DNA from: an uncultured Eubacteriales bacterium
GTDB lineage: Bacteria; Bacillota; Clostridia; Christensenellales; Borkfalkiaceae
Direction of reading: 5' to 3'
Assembly (NCBI GenBank): GCA_949288785.1
Contig: CASELQ010000012.1
Coordinates: 1-64,000, forward strand
DNA length: 64,000 nucleotides
Shown here piece after piece: positions 9,802 through 18,750 of the stretch; the first letter of the stretch is position 1; the number at the start of each line of letters is the position of its first letter. A program made the position numbers and the translations under genes. A model generated the notes under the pieces. It did no database searches and was not told the origin of the DNA. It was given only the letters and a program-made list of their open reading frames with translations.

Positions 9802-9855
9802 ATGATTGAAGAACTCGGCGTAATGATAAACTGCTCGCAAGGGGCGATTATATAA
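9802..9855 (+). pseudogene. N-terminal remnant of the GH20 gene
   Basis: A 17-codon frame reading 'MIEELGVMINCSQGAII' and then a stop. This matches the conserved opening of the catalytic barrel in clostridial GH20 enzymes (typically 'EELGLMLDCSRNAV'). The stop overlaps the ATG of the main frame (TAATG). About 20 conserved residues normally found between the two parts are absent, and the frame changes across the junction. AAAGG sits nine bases before the ATG, so the fragment may be translated. Confidence 0.65.
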
Positions 9856-11351
9856 TGCTTTATACAGAAGATACTTACGAAATAAAGGAAGAACCCTTTT
9901 TCGGTTATCTTCGCGGGCGGTATTCTCAAAACGAACTTAAAGAGATAGTCGCTTATTGCGGAGAAAGGGGTATAGAGGTCATACCCTGCATACAGACGCT
10001 GGGGCACTTGAAGACCCTTTTGAGACTGAACGCTTTCCGCGACGTTAAAAACACCGAAGATACTTTGCTTGCCGGCAGCGAAAAAACCTACGAACTTATA
10101 GAAAAGATGATAAAGGCGTGCGCCGAATGTTTTACGAGCAAAAGAATAAACGTGGGCATGGACGAGGCGGAAAGTTTTGCTCTGGGAAAATATTTCAGGC
10201 TGCACGGCGCGCAGGATCCGTTTAAGGTATTGCTGCAACATATAAAACGGGTGGCGGAAATAGCCGCAAAACACGGCTTTACGCCCTTTATGTGGTCAGA
10301 TATGCTTTTTAAGATAGCGCGCGGGTATTATTATTCCGAAAAAGACGACATGCCCGAAAACGTGGTCGAAGAGTTCAAAAAAACGGGCATGAATTTAATT
10401 TATTGGGATTATTTTGAAGACGGGAAAATTTACGACGCAATGATAGCGCAGCATAAAAGGTTTGGCGCGGAAATATGGTTTGCCGGTTCAGCCTGTAATT
10501 GGATAGGGTTTGCCACGTCTAACTTTCATTCGCTCGAAAAAACGCGTATGGCGATAGATTCGTGCAACAAAGCGGGCATAAAGAACTTTTTGCAAACGCT
10601 TTGGGGCGGAACGTACTGCTCCGATTATGCCGTTTTGCCCACGCTGTTTTTTACCGCCGAATATGCCCGAGGCAACCGCGATATTCAATCGATAAAGGCT
10701 AAGTTTGAAGAGGTTTTCAAAGAGAGGTGGGAAGACTTTTTACTGTTTGATATGTTGCTCCCGGACAGCGTAAGGATAGAAGACGACATAACGTGCGGCG
10801 GTTTGCAGTACCTTGTGGCGGATCCGTTTTTAAGTAAATACGATTCCACCGTTTCGGAGGATGGAACGGAGGCAAAGGCATATCGGGAATATTCCGTAAA
10901 GTTCAGAGAGGCGGCGGAAAGGAGCAAAAATTATAAGGATATTTTCGAAAAACATGCGGCATATTCGAAAGTATTGTCTTTAAGATACGACCTCGGGGTA
11001 AAGGCAAGAAAAGCGTATAAGAATAAGGACCCGGAGACTTTGCGGAAAGTGGCGGAAGAGTTTGGCGGAGCCATAAACGCGATGGAGGAATTTATAAACA
11101 TATTCAAAAAGGTGTTTTTTTCCGAGATGAAAGGGCATTGTGTGTTTGACATGAGGTTCGGCGGCGTTTTGGAAAGATGGAAAACTTGCAGGCAGCGGCT
11201 TAACGACTATATAGAGGGTAATATAGAAAAAATAGAAGAACTTGAAACCGATATCATTGACTTTTACGGGAACGATACGTTTGAAAAGCGTATTCCGCTT
11301 GAATTTGCAAGTTTCGGTTCTGTTGTTACCGTAGACAGGTTGTATGAATAA
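9855..11351 (+). CDS. GH20 beta-N-acetylhexosaminidase, 5'-truncated
   Basis: Cytoplasmic GH20-family hexosaminidase, which removes terminal GlcNAc or GalNAc through a substrate-assisted Asp-Glu pair. The pair is visible as 'VGMDEAESF' (Asp103-Glu104). 'LYTEDTYE', 'GYLRGRYS', 'IPCIQTLGHL' and the C-terminal helical domain ('RFGGVLERWKTCRQRL') all match the clostridial subfamily. Family members run to about 600 residues with a roughly 90-residue N-terminal domain and an uninterrupted barrel start. Here the N-terminal domain is missing and the first beta-alpha unit is broken at 9846-9857, so activity is doubtful. AAGGGG lies about ten bases before this ATG. There is no signal peptide. The next gene follows after 2 nt. 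Confidence 0.8.
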   Translation: MLYTEDTYEIKEEPFFGYLRGRYSQNELKEIVAYCGERGIEVIPCIQTLGHLKTLLRLNAFRDVKNTEDTLLAGSEKTYELIEKMIKACAECFTSKRINVGMDEAESFALGKYFRLHGAQDPFKVLLQHIKRVAEIAAKHGFTPFMWSDMLFKIARGYYYSEKDDMPENVVEEFKKTGMNLIYWDYFEDGKIYDAMIAQHKRFGAEIWFAGSACNWIGFATSNFHSLEKTRMAIDSCNKAGIKNFLQTLWGGTYCSDYAVLPTLFFTAEYARGNRDIQSIKAKFEEVFKERWEDFLLFDMLLPDSVRIEDDITCGGLQYLVADPFLSKYDSTVSEDGTEAKAYREYSVKFREAAERSKNYKDIFEKHAAYSKVLSLRYDLGVKARKAYKNKDPETLRKVAEEFGGAINAMEEFINIFKKVFFSEMKGHCVFDMRFGGVLERWKTCRQRLNDYIEGNIEKIEELETDIIDFYGNDTFEKRIPLEFASFGSVVTVDRLYE

Positions 11352-11353
11352 AT

Positions 11354-12832
11354 ATGGTAAAAAGCATCTCTTTTTTCGATGAAATAACGGTCTGGTGGGA
11401 CAGGGGCGAGTTTTCGGGGGCGCGGGAGTTCAGCGTTTTTGCGAACGGTAAGCAAGCCCTTATAACGGATAAAACTCATATTACGCTTGGCGATCTTTGC
11501 CCCGATTCGGAATATAAAATAGATATGTACGGGCTTTCGGGCGGAAAGGTTGTTTGCGAAAAATCTTTAAGGGTTTTTACCCAAAGGCCGAAAAGGCGAA
11601 TAGACGTTACCGCCGCCCCGTATTTTGCCGTGGGAGACGGAAGGACTTTGGATACGGTTGCCATTCAGGCGGCCGTAGACGCTTGCGCGGAAGACGAATA
11701 CCTGTATTTCCCCGCGGGGGTTTTTCTTACGGGGGCGCTGGAACTGAAAAGCGACCTGGAAATATACGTTTCGGAACAGGCAACCATTCAAGGCGTGGCT
11801 GATTTAAGCGGTTACCTGCCCATGAGACCGAGCCGGTTCGAAGGCGTTGAACGCAATTGTTACAGATCTTTGCTTAACTTTGGAAAGATGGAAAGCAGGG
11901 GCGGATATACTTCCCGCAATCTCATTATACGCGGAAAAGGAAAAATATTGGGAGGCGGGCGCGAACTTTTTAACGCCGCGCTTGATAAGCCGGGCGTGAT
12001 ATATGACGAAAACGGACCGCAGAATACCGCTGCGGTTGAAGCATGGAGAAGCCGAGGCAGGCTTTTAGAAGTTTGCAATGCGCAAAACGTGGTGGTTTGC
12101 GGGCTTACCATGGGCATGTCTGCATCATGGAATCTGCATTTTATATATTCGAAAGAAATAACTACTTACAACTGTAAAATAATTTCACAAGGTATAAACA
12201 ACGGCGACGGCTGGGACCCTGACTCCTGCGAGGACTGCGCGATTTTTGCGTGTGAATTTTTCACGGGAGACGACCTTATAGCAATAAAATCGGGGAAAAA
12301 CCCCGAGGGAAACATTATAGGCAGGCCTTGCGAAAACATTTATATTTTCGATTGTAAAAGCATGGGCGGCCACGGAATGTCTCTGGGCAGCGAGATATCC
12401 GGCGGGATAAAGAACGTTTTTGTCTGGGACTGTGATTTCAGCGACTGTTGGTACGGTTTTCAGATAAAAGCTACAAAGAAAAGAGGCGCTTACGTTAAAA
12501 ACGTTTACGTTTCGAATTGCAAACTGTCGTGTGTGCTTATCTGGGCAGTTGGCTATAACGATGACGGAGAAGGGGTTTCCGCCGTGCCCGTTTTTGAAGA
12601 TTTTCATTTTAAGGATATAACGGTAACGGGTACGGATTATTTTATCAAAGTTAAAACCTCTGCCCATAAAAGGTATATATTTATCAGGGGTTTTGATGAG
12701 GCGCATTCCGTAAAAAAAGTAAATTTCAGCGGCGTAACGCTGTTAAAGGAAGATAAAAGCGTCCCGGGAATAGAGACTGAATTCGTTTCCGATATTACTT
12801 TCAAAAACATAACGGATAAAACCGTGGGCTGA
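11354..12832 (+). CDS. GH28 polygalacturonase-like glycosidase
   Basis: Glycoside hydrolase family 28, which hydrolyses galacturonan or rhamnogalacturonan oligomers, probably in the cytoplasm because no signal peptide is seen. Residues 1-80 form a fibronectin-III-like domain. The right-handed beta-helix follows with the family motifs in order: 'NGDGWDPDS' (283-291, the NTD region), 'TGDDLIAIKSG' (Asp306, Asp307), 'GHG' (339-341) and 'FQIKATKKRG' (369-378), where the usual Arg of RIK is Gln. That substitution is worth noting, since the Arg helps bind the uronate carboxylate. 492 residues is normal for exo-acting bacterial members. It is two bases from the GH20 stop and so co-transcribed with it. 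Confidence 0.9.
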   Translation: MVKSISFFDEITVWWDRGEFSGAREFSVFANGKQALITDKTHITLGDLCPDSEYKIDMYGLSGGKVVCEKSLRVFTQRPKRRIDVTAAPYFAVGDGRTLDTVAIQAAVDACAEDEYLYFPAGVFLTGALELKSDLEIYVSEQATIQGVADLSGYLPMRPSRFEGVERNCYRSLLNFGKMESRGGYTSRNLIIRGKGKILGGGRELFNAALDKPGVIYDENGPQNTAAVEAWRSRGRLLEVCNAQNVVVCGLTMGMSASWNLHFIYSKEITTYNCKIISQGINNGDGWDPDSCEDCAIFACEFFTGDDLIAIKSGKNPEGNIIGRPCENIYIFDCKSMGGHGMSLGSEISGGIKNVFVWDCDFSDCWYGFQIKATKKRGAYVKNVYVSNCKLSCVLIWAVGYNDDGEGVSAVPVFEDFHFKDITVTGTDYFIKVKTSAHKRYIFIRGFDEAHSVKKVNFSGVTLLKEDKSVPGIETEFVSDITFKNITDKTVG

Positions 12833-12896
12833 AAAACGGCGCTTTTGCCGTAAAACCGTAATATCAAATAAATAAGGATAAATTTTCGGCAAACGA

Positions 12897-12925
12897 TTGC
12901 GAAAAATGCAAAAATGATATATAAT
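12897..12925 (+). promoter_or_regulatory. Sigma-A promoter for the serine hydrolase-GH3 pair
   Basis: TTGCGA (-35), 17-bp spacer and perfect TATAAT (-10), about 30 bases before the start at 12956. It gives 12956-16451 its own promoter within the carbohydrate block. Confidence 0.65.
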
Positions 12926-12955
12926 TGGATAAAAATTTTAATACGATAAAGATAT

Positions 12956-14434
12956 ATGTTCGATAAGATAACGCCGGAACAGGCAGGTCTGCCTTCAGAT
13001 ATAATAACGAATTTTATAAACGTTCTCGAACGGAACGGTTCCAATACTCACGGTTTTATTTTCCTAAAAGGCGGAAACATATTTGCGGAAGGGTATTATA
13101 AGCCTTTTGACAAAGACTTTTGCCACAGAATGTATTCTCAGACCAAAAGTTTTGTAGGGGTGGCTGTAGGGCTTTTGGAAGAGGAAGGCAAACTGTCGCT
13201 GAACGACAGGATCGCAGATTATTTTCCCGACAAAGCAGACGGTGATTTACCCCGGTTTTTAAGCGAACAAACCATAGAAAATATGCTTACCATGTGTACC
13301 GTGGGTGAATCTCCATGGTGGTTTGTTTCAGAAGACCCGGACAGAGTTCATCAATATTTTAATGCAAAAAGACGGACGGCTCGTCTGCCCGGAACATTGT
13401 GGGAATATGACAGCGCGGGTTCACAGGTGCTGTGTGTGCTTGTGGAAAGATTATCGGGCAAATCTTTGCTCGGATATCTGAAAGAAAAACTTTTCGACAG
13501 AATGGGGGTTTTTCAGAACGCGAGGATATTGAAGTTGGCGAACGGCGACTCGTGGGGAGATTCCGCCATGATATGTACATTGAGGGATATGGCGGCGTTC
13601 GGTCATTTTGTCATGCATTACGGCGTGTGGAACGGCGAACGGCTGATGAACGAAAGGTATTTAAAAAAGGCGACTTCAAAGGTTGTCGATAACGGTAACG
13701 CCATATATTCGGGCTGTAACTTCGGATACGGTTATCAGATATGGCGGGTAGCCGCAAACGGTTTTGCATTTATAGGAATGGGAGATCAGATGACGGTGTG
13801 TTATCCCGATAAAGATTTGGTTTTTTCTTGTACGGCGGATAACCAGGGCGCGTTTCATCCGCGGGAGGTCATTTTATCGCTGTTAAGCGACGTAATATTG
13901 CCCAATTTAAGCGATAAACCGTTAAGAGAAAATATTCCGGCATACGATGAACTTACAAAGAAAATAAACTCACTGTCCCTTTATTGCGTTACCGGGCAGG
14001 AAGACTCTTCTTTTCGTGAAATTATAAACGGCAAAGATTATGTCTGTGAACAAAACGATATGGGCATTACGCGGTTCCGCTTTGAGTTCAGCGGAAAAAC
14101 GAGCGGTAAATTCTGTTATGCCAACGGGCAGGGTTATAAGGAAATACCTTTCGGGGTAAATTATAACCTGTTCGGCAGATTCCCGCAACTGGGCTATTCG
14201 CACGAGACGGGCGGGGTAAAGACCACGGACGGGTATACTTATAAGGACGCCGCTTCGCTTGCATGGCTTCAGGAAAACAAACTGGTATTGATGGTTCAGA
14301 TAATAGACGACTATTTTGGAAATATGCGCGCCGTTTTTTCGTTTAAAAACGATTTTGCATGCGCCGTATTCAATTCACATGCCGAAAATTTTCTTACAGA
14401 ATATCAAGGCGCTCTTATTGCGAAAATATCTTAA
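12956..14434 (+). CDS. Serine hydrolase of the class C beta-lactamase family
   Basis: Penicillin-binding-protein/beta-lactamase-fold serine hydrolase of 492 residues. The SxxK nucleophile motif is 'SQTK' (Ser61, Lys64), followed by 'GLLEEEGKLSLNDRIADYFP', typical of the esterase-like branch. Tyr151 in 'EYDSAGS' is the probable YxN-type Tyr. No signal peptide is seen, which argues for an intracellular esterase or amidase rather than a resistance enzyme. The family includes deacetylases and carboxylesterases, and next to GH28 and GH3 it may remove ester groups from imported glycans (inference). The ribosome site is weak (AAAGAT). The last ~130 residues are an extra domain I cannot name. Confidence 0.8.
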   Translation: MFDKITPEQAGLPSDIITNFINVLERNGSNTHGFIFLKGGNIFAEGYYKPFDKDFCHRMYSQTKSFVGVAVGLLEEEGKLSLNDRIADYFPDKADGDLPRFLSEQTIENMLTMCTVGESPWWFVSEDPDRVHQYFNAKRRTARLPGTLWEYDSAGSQVLCVLVERLSGKSLLGYLKEKLFDRMGVFQNARILKLANGDSWGDSAMICTLRDMAAFGHFVMHYGVWNGERLMNERYLKKATSKVVDNGNAIYSGCNFGYGYQIWRVAANGFAFIGMGDQMTVCYPDKDLVFSCTADNQGAFHPREVILSLLSDVILPNLSDKPLRENIPAYDELTKKINSLSLYCVTGQEDSSFREIINGKDYVCEQNDMGITRFRFEFSGKTSGKFCYANGQGYKEIPFGVNYNLFGRFPQLGYSHETGGVKTTDGYTYKDAASLAWLQENKLVLMVQIIDDYFGNMRAVFSFKNDFACAVFNSHAENFLTEYQGALIAKIS

Positions 14435-14450
14435 TATAAAGAGGTAAATC

Positions 14451-16451
14451 ATGAAAAATTCAGTGCTTAGCAGGCTTTCTTTGGAGGAGAAGGTTTCGAT
14501 TCTTACGGGGGAGGATATATGGCGCACTTACGGTGCGAGCGGGAAATTAAAACAGCTTTTTCTGACCGACGGACCTTCCGGGCTGCGCATGGTAGACCTT
14601 AAAGAAAACAAGCCTTTTAAAGCCACCGCGCTTCCCACGTGCCATGTACTTGCCAACACCTGGAACGAAAAACTTGCCTACGAATATGCTTCGGTCATTG
14701 CCGACGAATGTATAGTTCACGGCGGCGATATACTGTTGGGCCCCGGCATAAACATTAAAAGATCTCCGCTGTGCGGAAGAAATTTTGAATATTTTTCGGA
14801 AGATCCGTATCTTACCGGGATGCTCGGCAAGGCCTATGTAAGAGGGTTACAGGATAAAGGGGTAGGCGCTTGCATAAAACATTATTGTGCCAACAACAGT
14901 GAGTATGACCGTTGTTATCAGTCCAGCGAGGTGGATGAGAGGACGTTACGCGAGATATATTTAAGACCTTTTGAAATGTGCTTGGAAGAAAAACCGTGGA
15001 CGGTCATGTGCTCGTATAACCCCATAAACGGCATTTATGCTTCCGAAAACCGCAAGTTACTTCATGACGTACTGAGAAAAGAGCTGGGGTTTGACGGGCT
15101 TATCATGTCTGACTGGGGAGCCGTTCACAACCCGCTTTTGGCGGTAAAAGCCACTTTGGACCTGTGCATGCCTTATCATAAAGATTATAAGGAAGTTCTG
15201 ATAAAGGCTGTGCAAGAGGGTAGGCTTACCGAGGAAGAGATAAACGAAAGAGTTGTTAAAGTCCTGGAATTGATTGAAAAAAGCGAACAAAACAGTTCAA
15301 AACGAAAAATAACCTTTACAGACCGGGAAAGACACGTGAAAGCCGTGGAGACGGCAAAAGAAGGGGCTGTACTGTTAAAAAACGAAGGCGGCGTTTTGCC
15401 CTTTACAAACCGTGCGGACGGATCGGGAAAATACTCAAAGATTTTCTTTTACGGAGTAAATATAAAAAGCCCGGTTACTTCCGGCGGCGGGTCGGGCAGG
15501 GTAGAAACGGCATTTACTCAAAAGCCTTTATATGAGCTTATTTCAGCATCGACAGGCATAGCGACAACTTTTGCCGAAGAATCGAGATGGGAACCGTGTT
15601 GGAGAAGCGTTTACAAACAAGCGTATGAGGCAGACGTATCAGTTATAGCGCTGGGTAACGACGCAAGTATAGAGGGAGAGGGTTTCAACCGCTGTACCAT
15701 GCGCCTGTCAAAAGAACAGGAGGATATAATTTTAAATATTTCCAGCCATTCGGAAAAGACCGTAGTGATTTTGTATGCGGGAAGCGCCGTCGATATGAGC
15801 GCATGGATCGACTATGTAGACGCCGTGGTGTTCGCCGGTTTTGCGGGAGAAGGAGCAAACGAAGCGCTGTGCGAACTTTTGTGCGGCAGAGCTAATTTTT
15901 CAGGCAAACTGTCGGAAACCTTCCCCCGGTCTTTGCAGGATACGTTCAAGGGCGGCAAGACTTACGACGGGGAAACAGATTTATATGACGACGGCATTTT
16001 CGTCGGGTACAGATATTATGATCGCGAAAAAAAGGACGTGATGTTTCCTTTCGGCTACGGGCTTTCTTATTCAACGTTCGAATACGGCAATATCAGATTG
16101 GTCAAAAACGGCGAATGCGACTACGATATATTATACGATATTACCAACACGAGCGATACAGAGGGTAAAGAGATATCGCAGGTATATGTAAAAGACGTGT
16201 CTTCCATGGTGCGGCGGCCGGAAAAAGAACTTAAAGCTTTTTCTAAGGATAATATATTGCCGCATCAGACAAAGACGGTGCAAGTAAAGCTCGACTTTTC
16301 TTCATTTGCCTGTTATAACGTTTCTTTGGACAGGTGGTATGTTGAAAACGGCGATTTCGAGGTGCTTGTCGGCGGCAGTTCGCGCAACCTGCCGTTAAAG
16401 TTAAAACTTCGGGTGGAACTTCCGCAGGAAGAGCAGTTTTCGGACGGCTGA
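14451..16451 (+). CDS. Glycoside hydrolase family 3 (beta-glucosidase-type)
   Basis: GH3 exo-beta-glycosidase of 666 residues. The N-terminal barrel contains 'TDGPSGLR' (40-47), 'KHYCANNSE' (143-151) and the nucleophile Asp221 in 'MSDWGAVH'. The alpha/beta C-terminal domain follows ('VLLKNEGGVLPF', then a 'GEGFNR' loop). A fibronectin-III-like domain closes it, with 'EISQVYVKD' and 'RPEKELKAF', both standard in beta-glucosidases and beta-xylosidases. It has no PA14 insert and no signal peptide, so it works on imported oligosaccharides. It lies 16 nt after the serine hydrolase with GAGG before the ATG. Confidence 0.9.
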   Translation: MKNSVLSRLSLEEKVSILTGEDIWRTYGASGKLKQLFLTDGPSGLRMVDLKENKPFKATALPTCHVLANTWNEKLAYEYASVIADECIVHGGDILLGPGINIKRSPLCGRNFEYFSEDPYLTGMLGKAYVRGLQDKGVGACIKHYCANNSEYDRCYQSSEVDERTLREIYLRPFEMCLEEKPWTVMCSYNPINGIYASENRKLLHDVLRKELGFDGLIMSDWGAVHNPLLAVKATLDLCMPYHKDYKEVLIKAVQEGRLTEEEINERVVKVLELIEKSEQNSSKRKITFTDRERHVKAVETAKEGAVLLKNEGGVLPFTNRADGSGKYSKIFFYGVNIKSPVTSGGGSGRVETAFTQKPLYELISASTGIATTFAEESRWEPCWRSVYKQAYEADVSVIALGNDASIEGEGFNRCTMRLSKEQEDIILNISSHSEKTVVILYAGSAVDMSAWIDYVDAVVFAGFAGEGANEALCELLCGRANFSGKLSETFPRSLQDTFKGGKTYDGETDLYDDGIFVGYRYYDREKKDVMFPFGYGLSYSTFEYGNIRLVKNGECDYDILYDITNTSDTEGKEISQVYVKDVSSMVRRPEKELKAFSKDNILPHQTKTVQVKLDFSSFACYNVSLDRWYVENGDFEVLVGGSSRNLPLKLKLRVELPQEEQFSDG

Positions 16452-16684
16452 TCTTCCGTTTAATTAATTTGAAATACGGCGGGGAGGTATTGGTAAATAT
16501 TCAAAAAAACGGTATTGCCGGCGCAGATAGAATTTTATTGCGGTAAACTGTGCGGAACATTTGCTTTTTCATTATTTTAAGTATATATGATATGTGCACT
16601 TGTCTATGCCAAGCACACGCCACGATGCCAAATAGAATTTTTATTCATCAAAGTAATCAAGAAAGCATATAAGTATTGACGGCG

Positions 16685-17119
16685 TTAAAAAACCGTGCTA
16701 TAACGGAAGAGAAAAGAATTATATTCATTGACAGCGAAATCAGCCTGCGCAATCATAAAATCGATGATTTGGGCGCCATCAAAGAAAATGGCGACATCTT
16801 TCATCCCGCACGGCGTATTGGCTATCTGTTCGGGCGACCACGTTTTAGATAATTTTTCATCTATGTAGTCCAATACGTTTCTTTCCCAAAACATTCCCCG
16901 GTGGCGGTAACTGTTGCGCAGTTTGCTTTTCTTTTGCGCCGTATGCGGATAATATCTCGGGATATCTCTGTAAAAGGTACAATTCCGCCTCAGTTCCCGT
17001 GATATCGAACTTACGTTCCTGCCAAGTAATTTTGCAATTTCTCTTCTATAATTTTTTCCTTTTACATAGTATTCTCGTAATGAGCAGCGCTCTTCTATGG
17101 TAAAATGGTGGTAGTTCAT
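16685..17119 (-). pseudogene. IS30-family transposase fragment
   Basis: Encodes the N-terminal helix-turn-helix region of an IS30 transposase ('FTIEERCSLREYY', 'REIAKLLGRNVSSISREL', 'TWSPEQIAN', residues 5-108). It then runs into unrelated residues and stops at 144. The DDE catalytic core (about 200 more residues) is missing, so it cannot transpose. AAAGGAGATC precedes the ATG, so the stub may still be translated. Confidence 0.85.
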
Positions 17120-17219
17120 ACAGATCTCCTTTGTAGTAAATTTTGTTTTGCAACTTTATTTTACCACAGATTTGTATGAACTCCTTTTTTTATTTACTCT
17201 GTTGCACTTAATAGTATAA
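16685..17219 (-). mobile_element. Remnant of an IS30-family insertion sequence
   Basis: Includes the transposase fragment and about 100 bp upstream of it, ending near 17219 in a sequence ('TTAAGTGCAACAGAG' on the minus strand) that resembles the terminal inverted repeat of Firmicute IS30 elements. I find no matching opposite end. The element was probably truncated by deletion. Boundaries are approximate. Confidence 0.5.
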
Positions 17220-17243
17220 TTCACCGAGCGTTAATGATAATCG

Positions 17244-18311
17244 TCAAAGCAACGGAGCCTGTAAATTTTCATCACTTTCCGTCCGTTGGAGAGTTTGCGG
17301 CATGTTTGCGCTCGTATCTGACGAGTTTGCGGCATGTTTGCGCTCGTATCTGACGAAGAGGTAGGCAATAACCGTGCCTATGATAAACAGGCAGATACCA
17401 AGGCCTATGTCCGTCCACATGGAAGCGCCCGCCGTCCAGCCGCGGTAAACTTCTATGATTTCCGGGTTAAAGAACATGGTTATTATCGAGCCGAGCGACA
17501 GCCCGATAACAGTATAAAACACTGCCGCCCTGCACCGGGCTATAAGAGAGGAGAGCAGTTTCGATACCGTTAAAAGCCCGGCAACAAGACCTGCGGCAAG
17601 GCAGAGATAGACGAGCAACACCTGAGGGTTAGATTGCCAGAAGGTGATGCTTACCGAGTTCATCAGCGGCGTAAAGTATCCGATCATCATAAGGAGCGCC
17701 GTAGCCGACAGTCCCGGAACGAGCTGTGTAACGGCTATGAGATAGCCGAGCATCAAAAAGACGATATAGTGCCAGAATTGCAGGTCTTCCAACGAACGGG
17801 GCCCCGGCGAGGCAAAGACCGAAACAGCCGACAAAGCAACGGGCAGGCAGAGACCCGCGGCAAACAATATTGCGCGGGAGAGGGTTAGTTTTTCTCCTTT
17901 TATTTGGTCTTTTACAGCGGGGAAGGCGCCGAGCATCAGCCCTGCGAACAGTGCGACGATGGCGAAGGGCAGCACGTTCAGAAGCGCTTTAACGCCGAAA
18001 AAGCCGAGTATCAGGCCGATTACGGCGCCGACAACGACGGGGGTAAGAAAAAGCGCGCATTTTTTGAATTTTTTGAAAAGGTTGCCGAGCGCATACAACA
18101 ATTTTTCGTACAGGCGGAAAATTATGGCGACGGCAGAGCCGCTTACGCCGGGCACGATAATCGCAAGGCCTATAAATGCGCCGAGCAAGCCGCCCTTTGC
18201 AACCTCTTTCCTGTTTTCGTACCGCAAAGACGGTTCTTTATCCGAATGATCGTTTTGAGCCGCGTTTGGCGGGGTATCGGTCTGTCGTTCCGGCAGTTTT
18301 TTGTCTTCCAT
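17244..18311 (-). CDS. DUF368 / PopT-type undecaprenyl-phosphate translocase
   Basis: Polytopic membrane protein of the DUF368 family, whose characterised members (PopT) flip undecaprenyl phosphate back across the membrane for cell-wall lipid recycling. The hallmark 'GLAIIVPGVSGSAVAII' (about 50-66) and its internal pseudo-repeat 'TQLVPGLSATALLMM' (about 198-212) are present, with eight or so hydrophobic segments. The N-terminal ~30 residues are charged and cytoplasmic. GAGGA precedes the ATG. The C-terminal tail after the last helix ('RYERKHAAN...') is altered by a 32-bp tandem duplication that shifts the frame, so the last ~25 residues are probably not ancestral. Transport core looks intact. 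Confidence 0.88.
   Translation of the reverse strand: MEDKKLPERQTDTPPNAAQNDHSDKEPSLRYENRKEVAKGGLLGAFIGLAIIVPGVSGSAVAIIFRLYEKLLYALGNLFKKFKKCALFLTPVVVGAVIGLILGFFGVKALLNVLPFAIVALFAGLMLGAFPAVKDQIKGEKLTLSRAILFAAGLCLPVALSAVSVFASPGPRSLEDLQFWHYIVFLMLGYLIAVTQLVPGLSATALLMMIGYFTPLMNSVSITFWQSNPQVLLVYLCLAAGLVAGLLTVSKLLSSLIARCRAAVFYTVIGLSLGSIITMFFNPEIIEVYRGWTAGASMWTDIGLGICLFIIGTVIAYLFVRYERKHAANSSDTSANMPQTLQRTESDENLQAPLL
17291..17354. repeat. 32-bp perfect tandem duplication inside the DUF368 gene
   Basis: 17291-17322 and 17323-17354 are identical. Because 32 is not a multiple of three, the two copies are translated in different frames: one gives 'RYERKHAAN', the other 'SDTSANMPQTL'. It lies in the dispensable cytoplasmic tail. 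Confidence 0.95.
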
Positions 18312-18750
18312 GTTATGTCCTCATATACATTCTTTGAGCATTGCGTAAATTTCGCCTTCCGCCGTTATTTCGTTCTCCGTGCCGCTAAGGCTGCAAATTC
18401 CGGGGCGGGAAGCCCGTTTTCCGTGAAAGCGGAGACGGTCGTATATACTTTATGCCGTTTCGGTTACTTTTTTTCGCACGGCGGCGGGAAAGTTTTTAAT
18501 AATTTGAATTAAGCGGCTGATAATTAAAACTGCATACTTACGATCAGCCCCGCGTTTTTTATTATATATGTTTTGAAGAAAATAATCAACATAAAAACGT
18601 AACATAAAAAAATGATTTGCCGATATTTGACGGTGCGGCAGGAAAAGAGGGCGGATACGCAACACGTTGCTTTATTTTAAAAAGAGAAAAAATACGCGCC
18701 ATACGGCAGGGCTTTTGCGGCAGGCTTAAATCAAAATTAAAAATGAAAGG
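18312..18750. other. Intergenic, no intact gene; possible decayed coding remnant
   Basis: 439 bp between DUF368 and the ANTAR gene. On the minus strand, about 18318-18450 reads in two overlapping frames ('VYTTVSAFTENGLPAPEF' then 'GTENEITAEGEIYAMLK' ending TGA), which looks like the end of a frameshifted gene, but I cannot identify it. The rest is A/T-rich with no tRNA, clear promoter or terminator. Confidence 0.3.

Noticed and set aside
9802-9860. Programmed translational bypassing or frameshifting in GH20
   Set aside because: The missing residues are not encoded anywhere near the junction, so hopping could not restore the protein.
12956-14434. Beta-lactamase resistance gene
   Set aside because: No signal peptide, and the sequence pattern and carbohydrate context match the esterase-like branch of the class C fold.
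17291-17354. Possible start of a CRISPR array
   Set aside because: The two 32-bp copies are directly adjacent with no spacer and lie within a coding gene.
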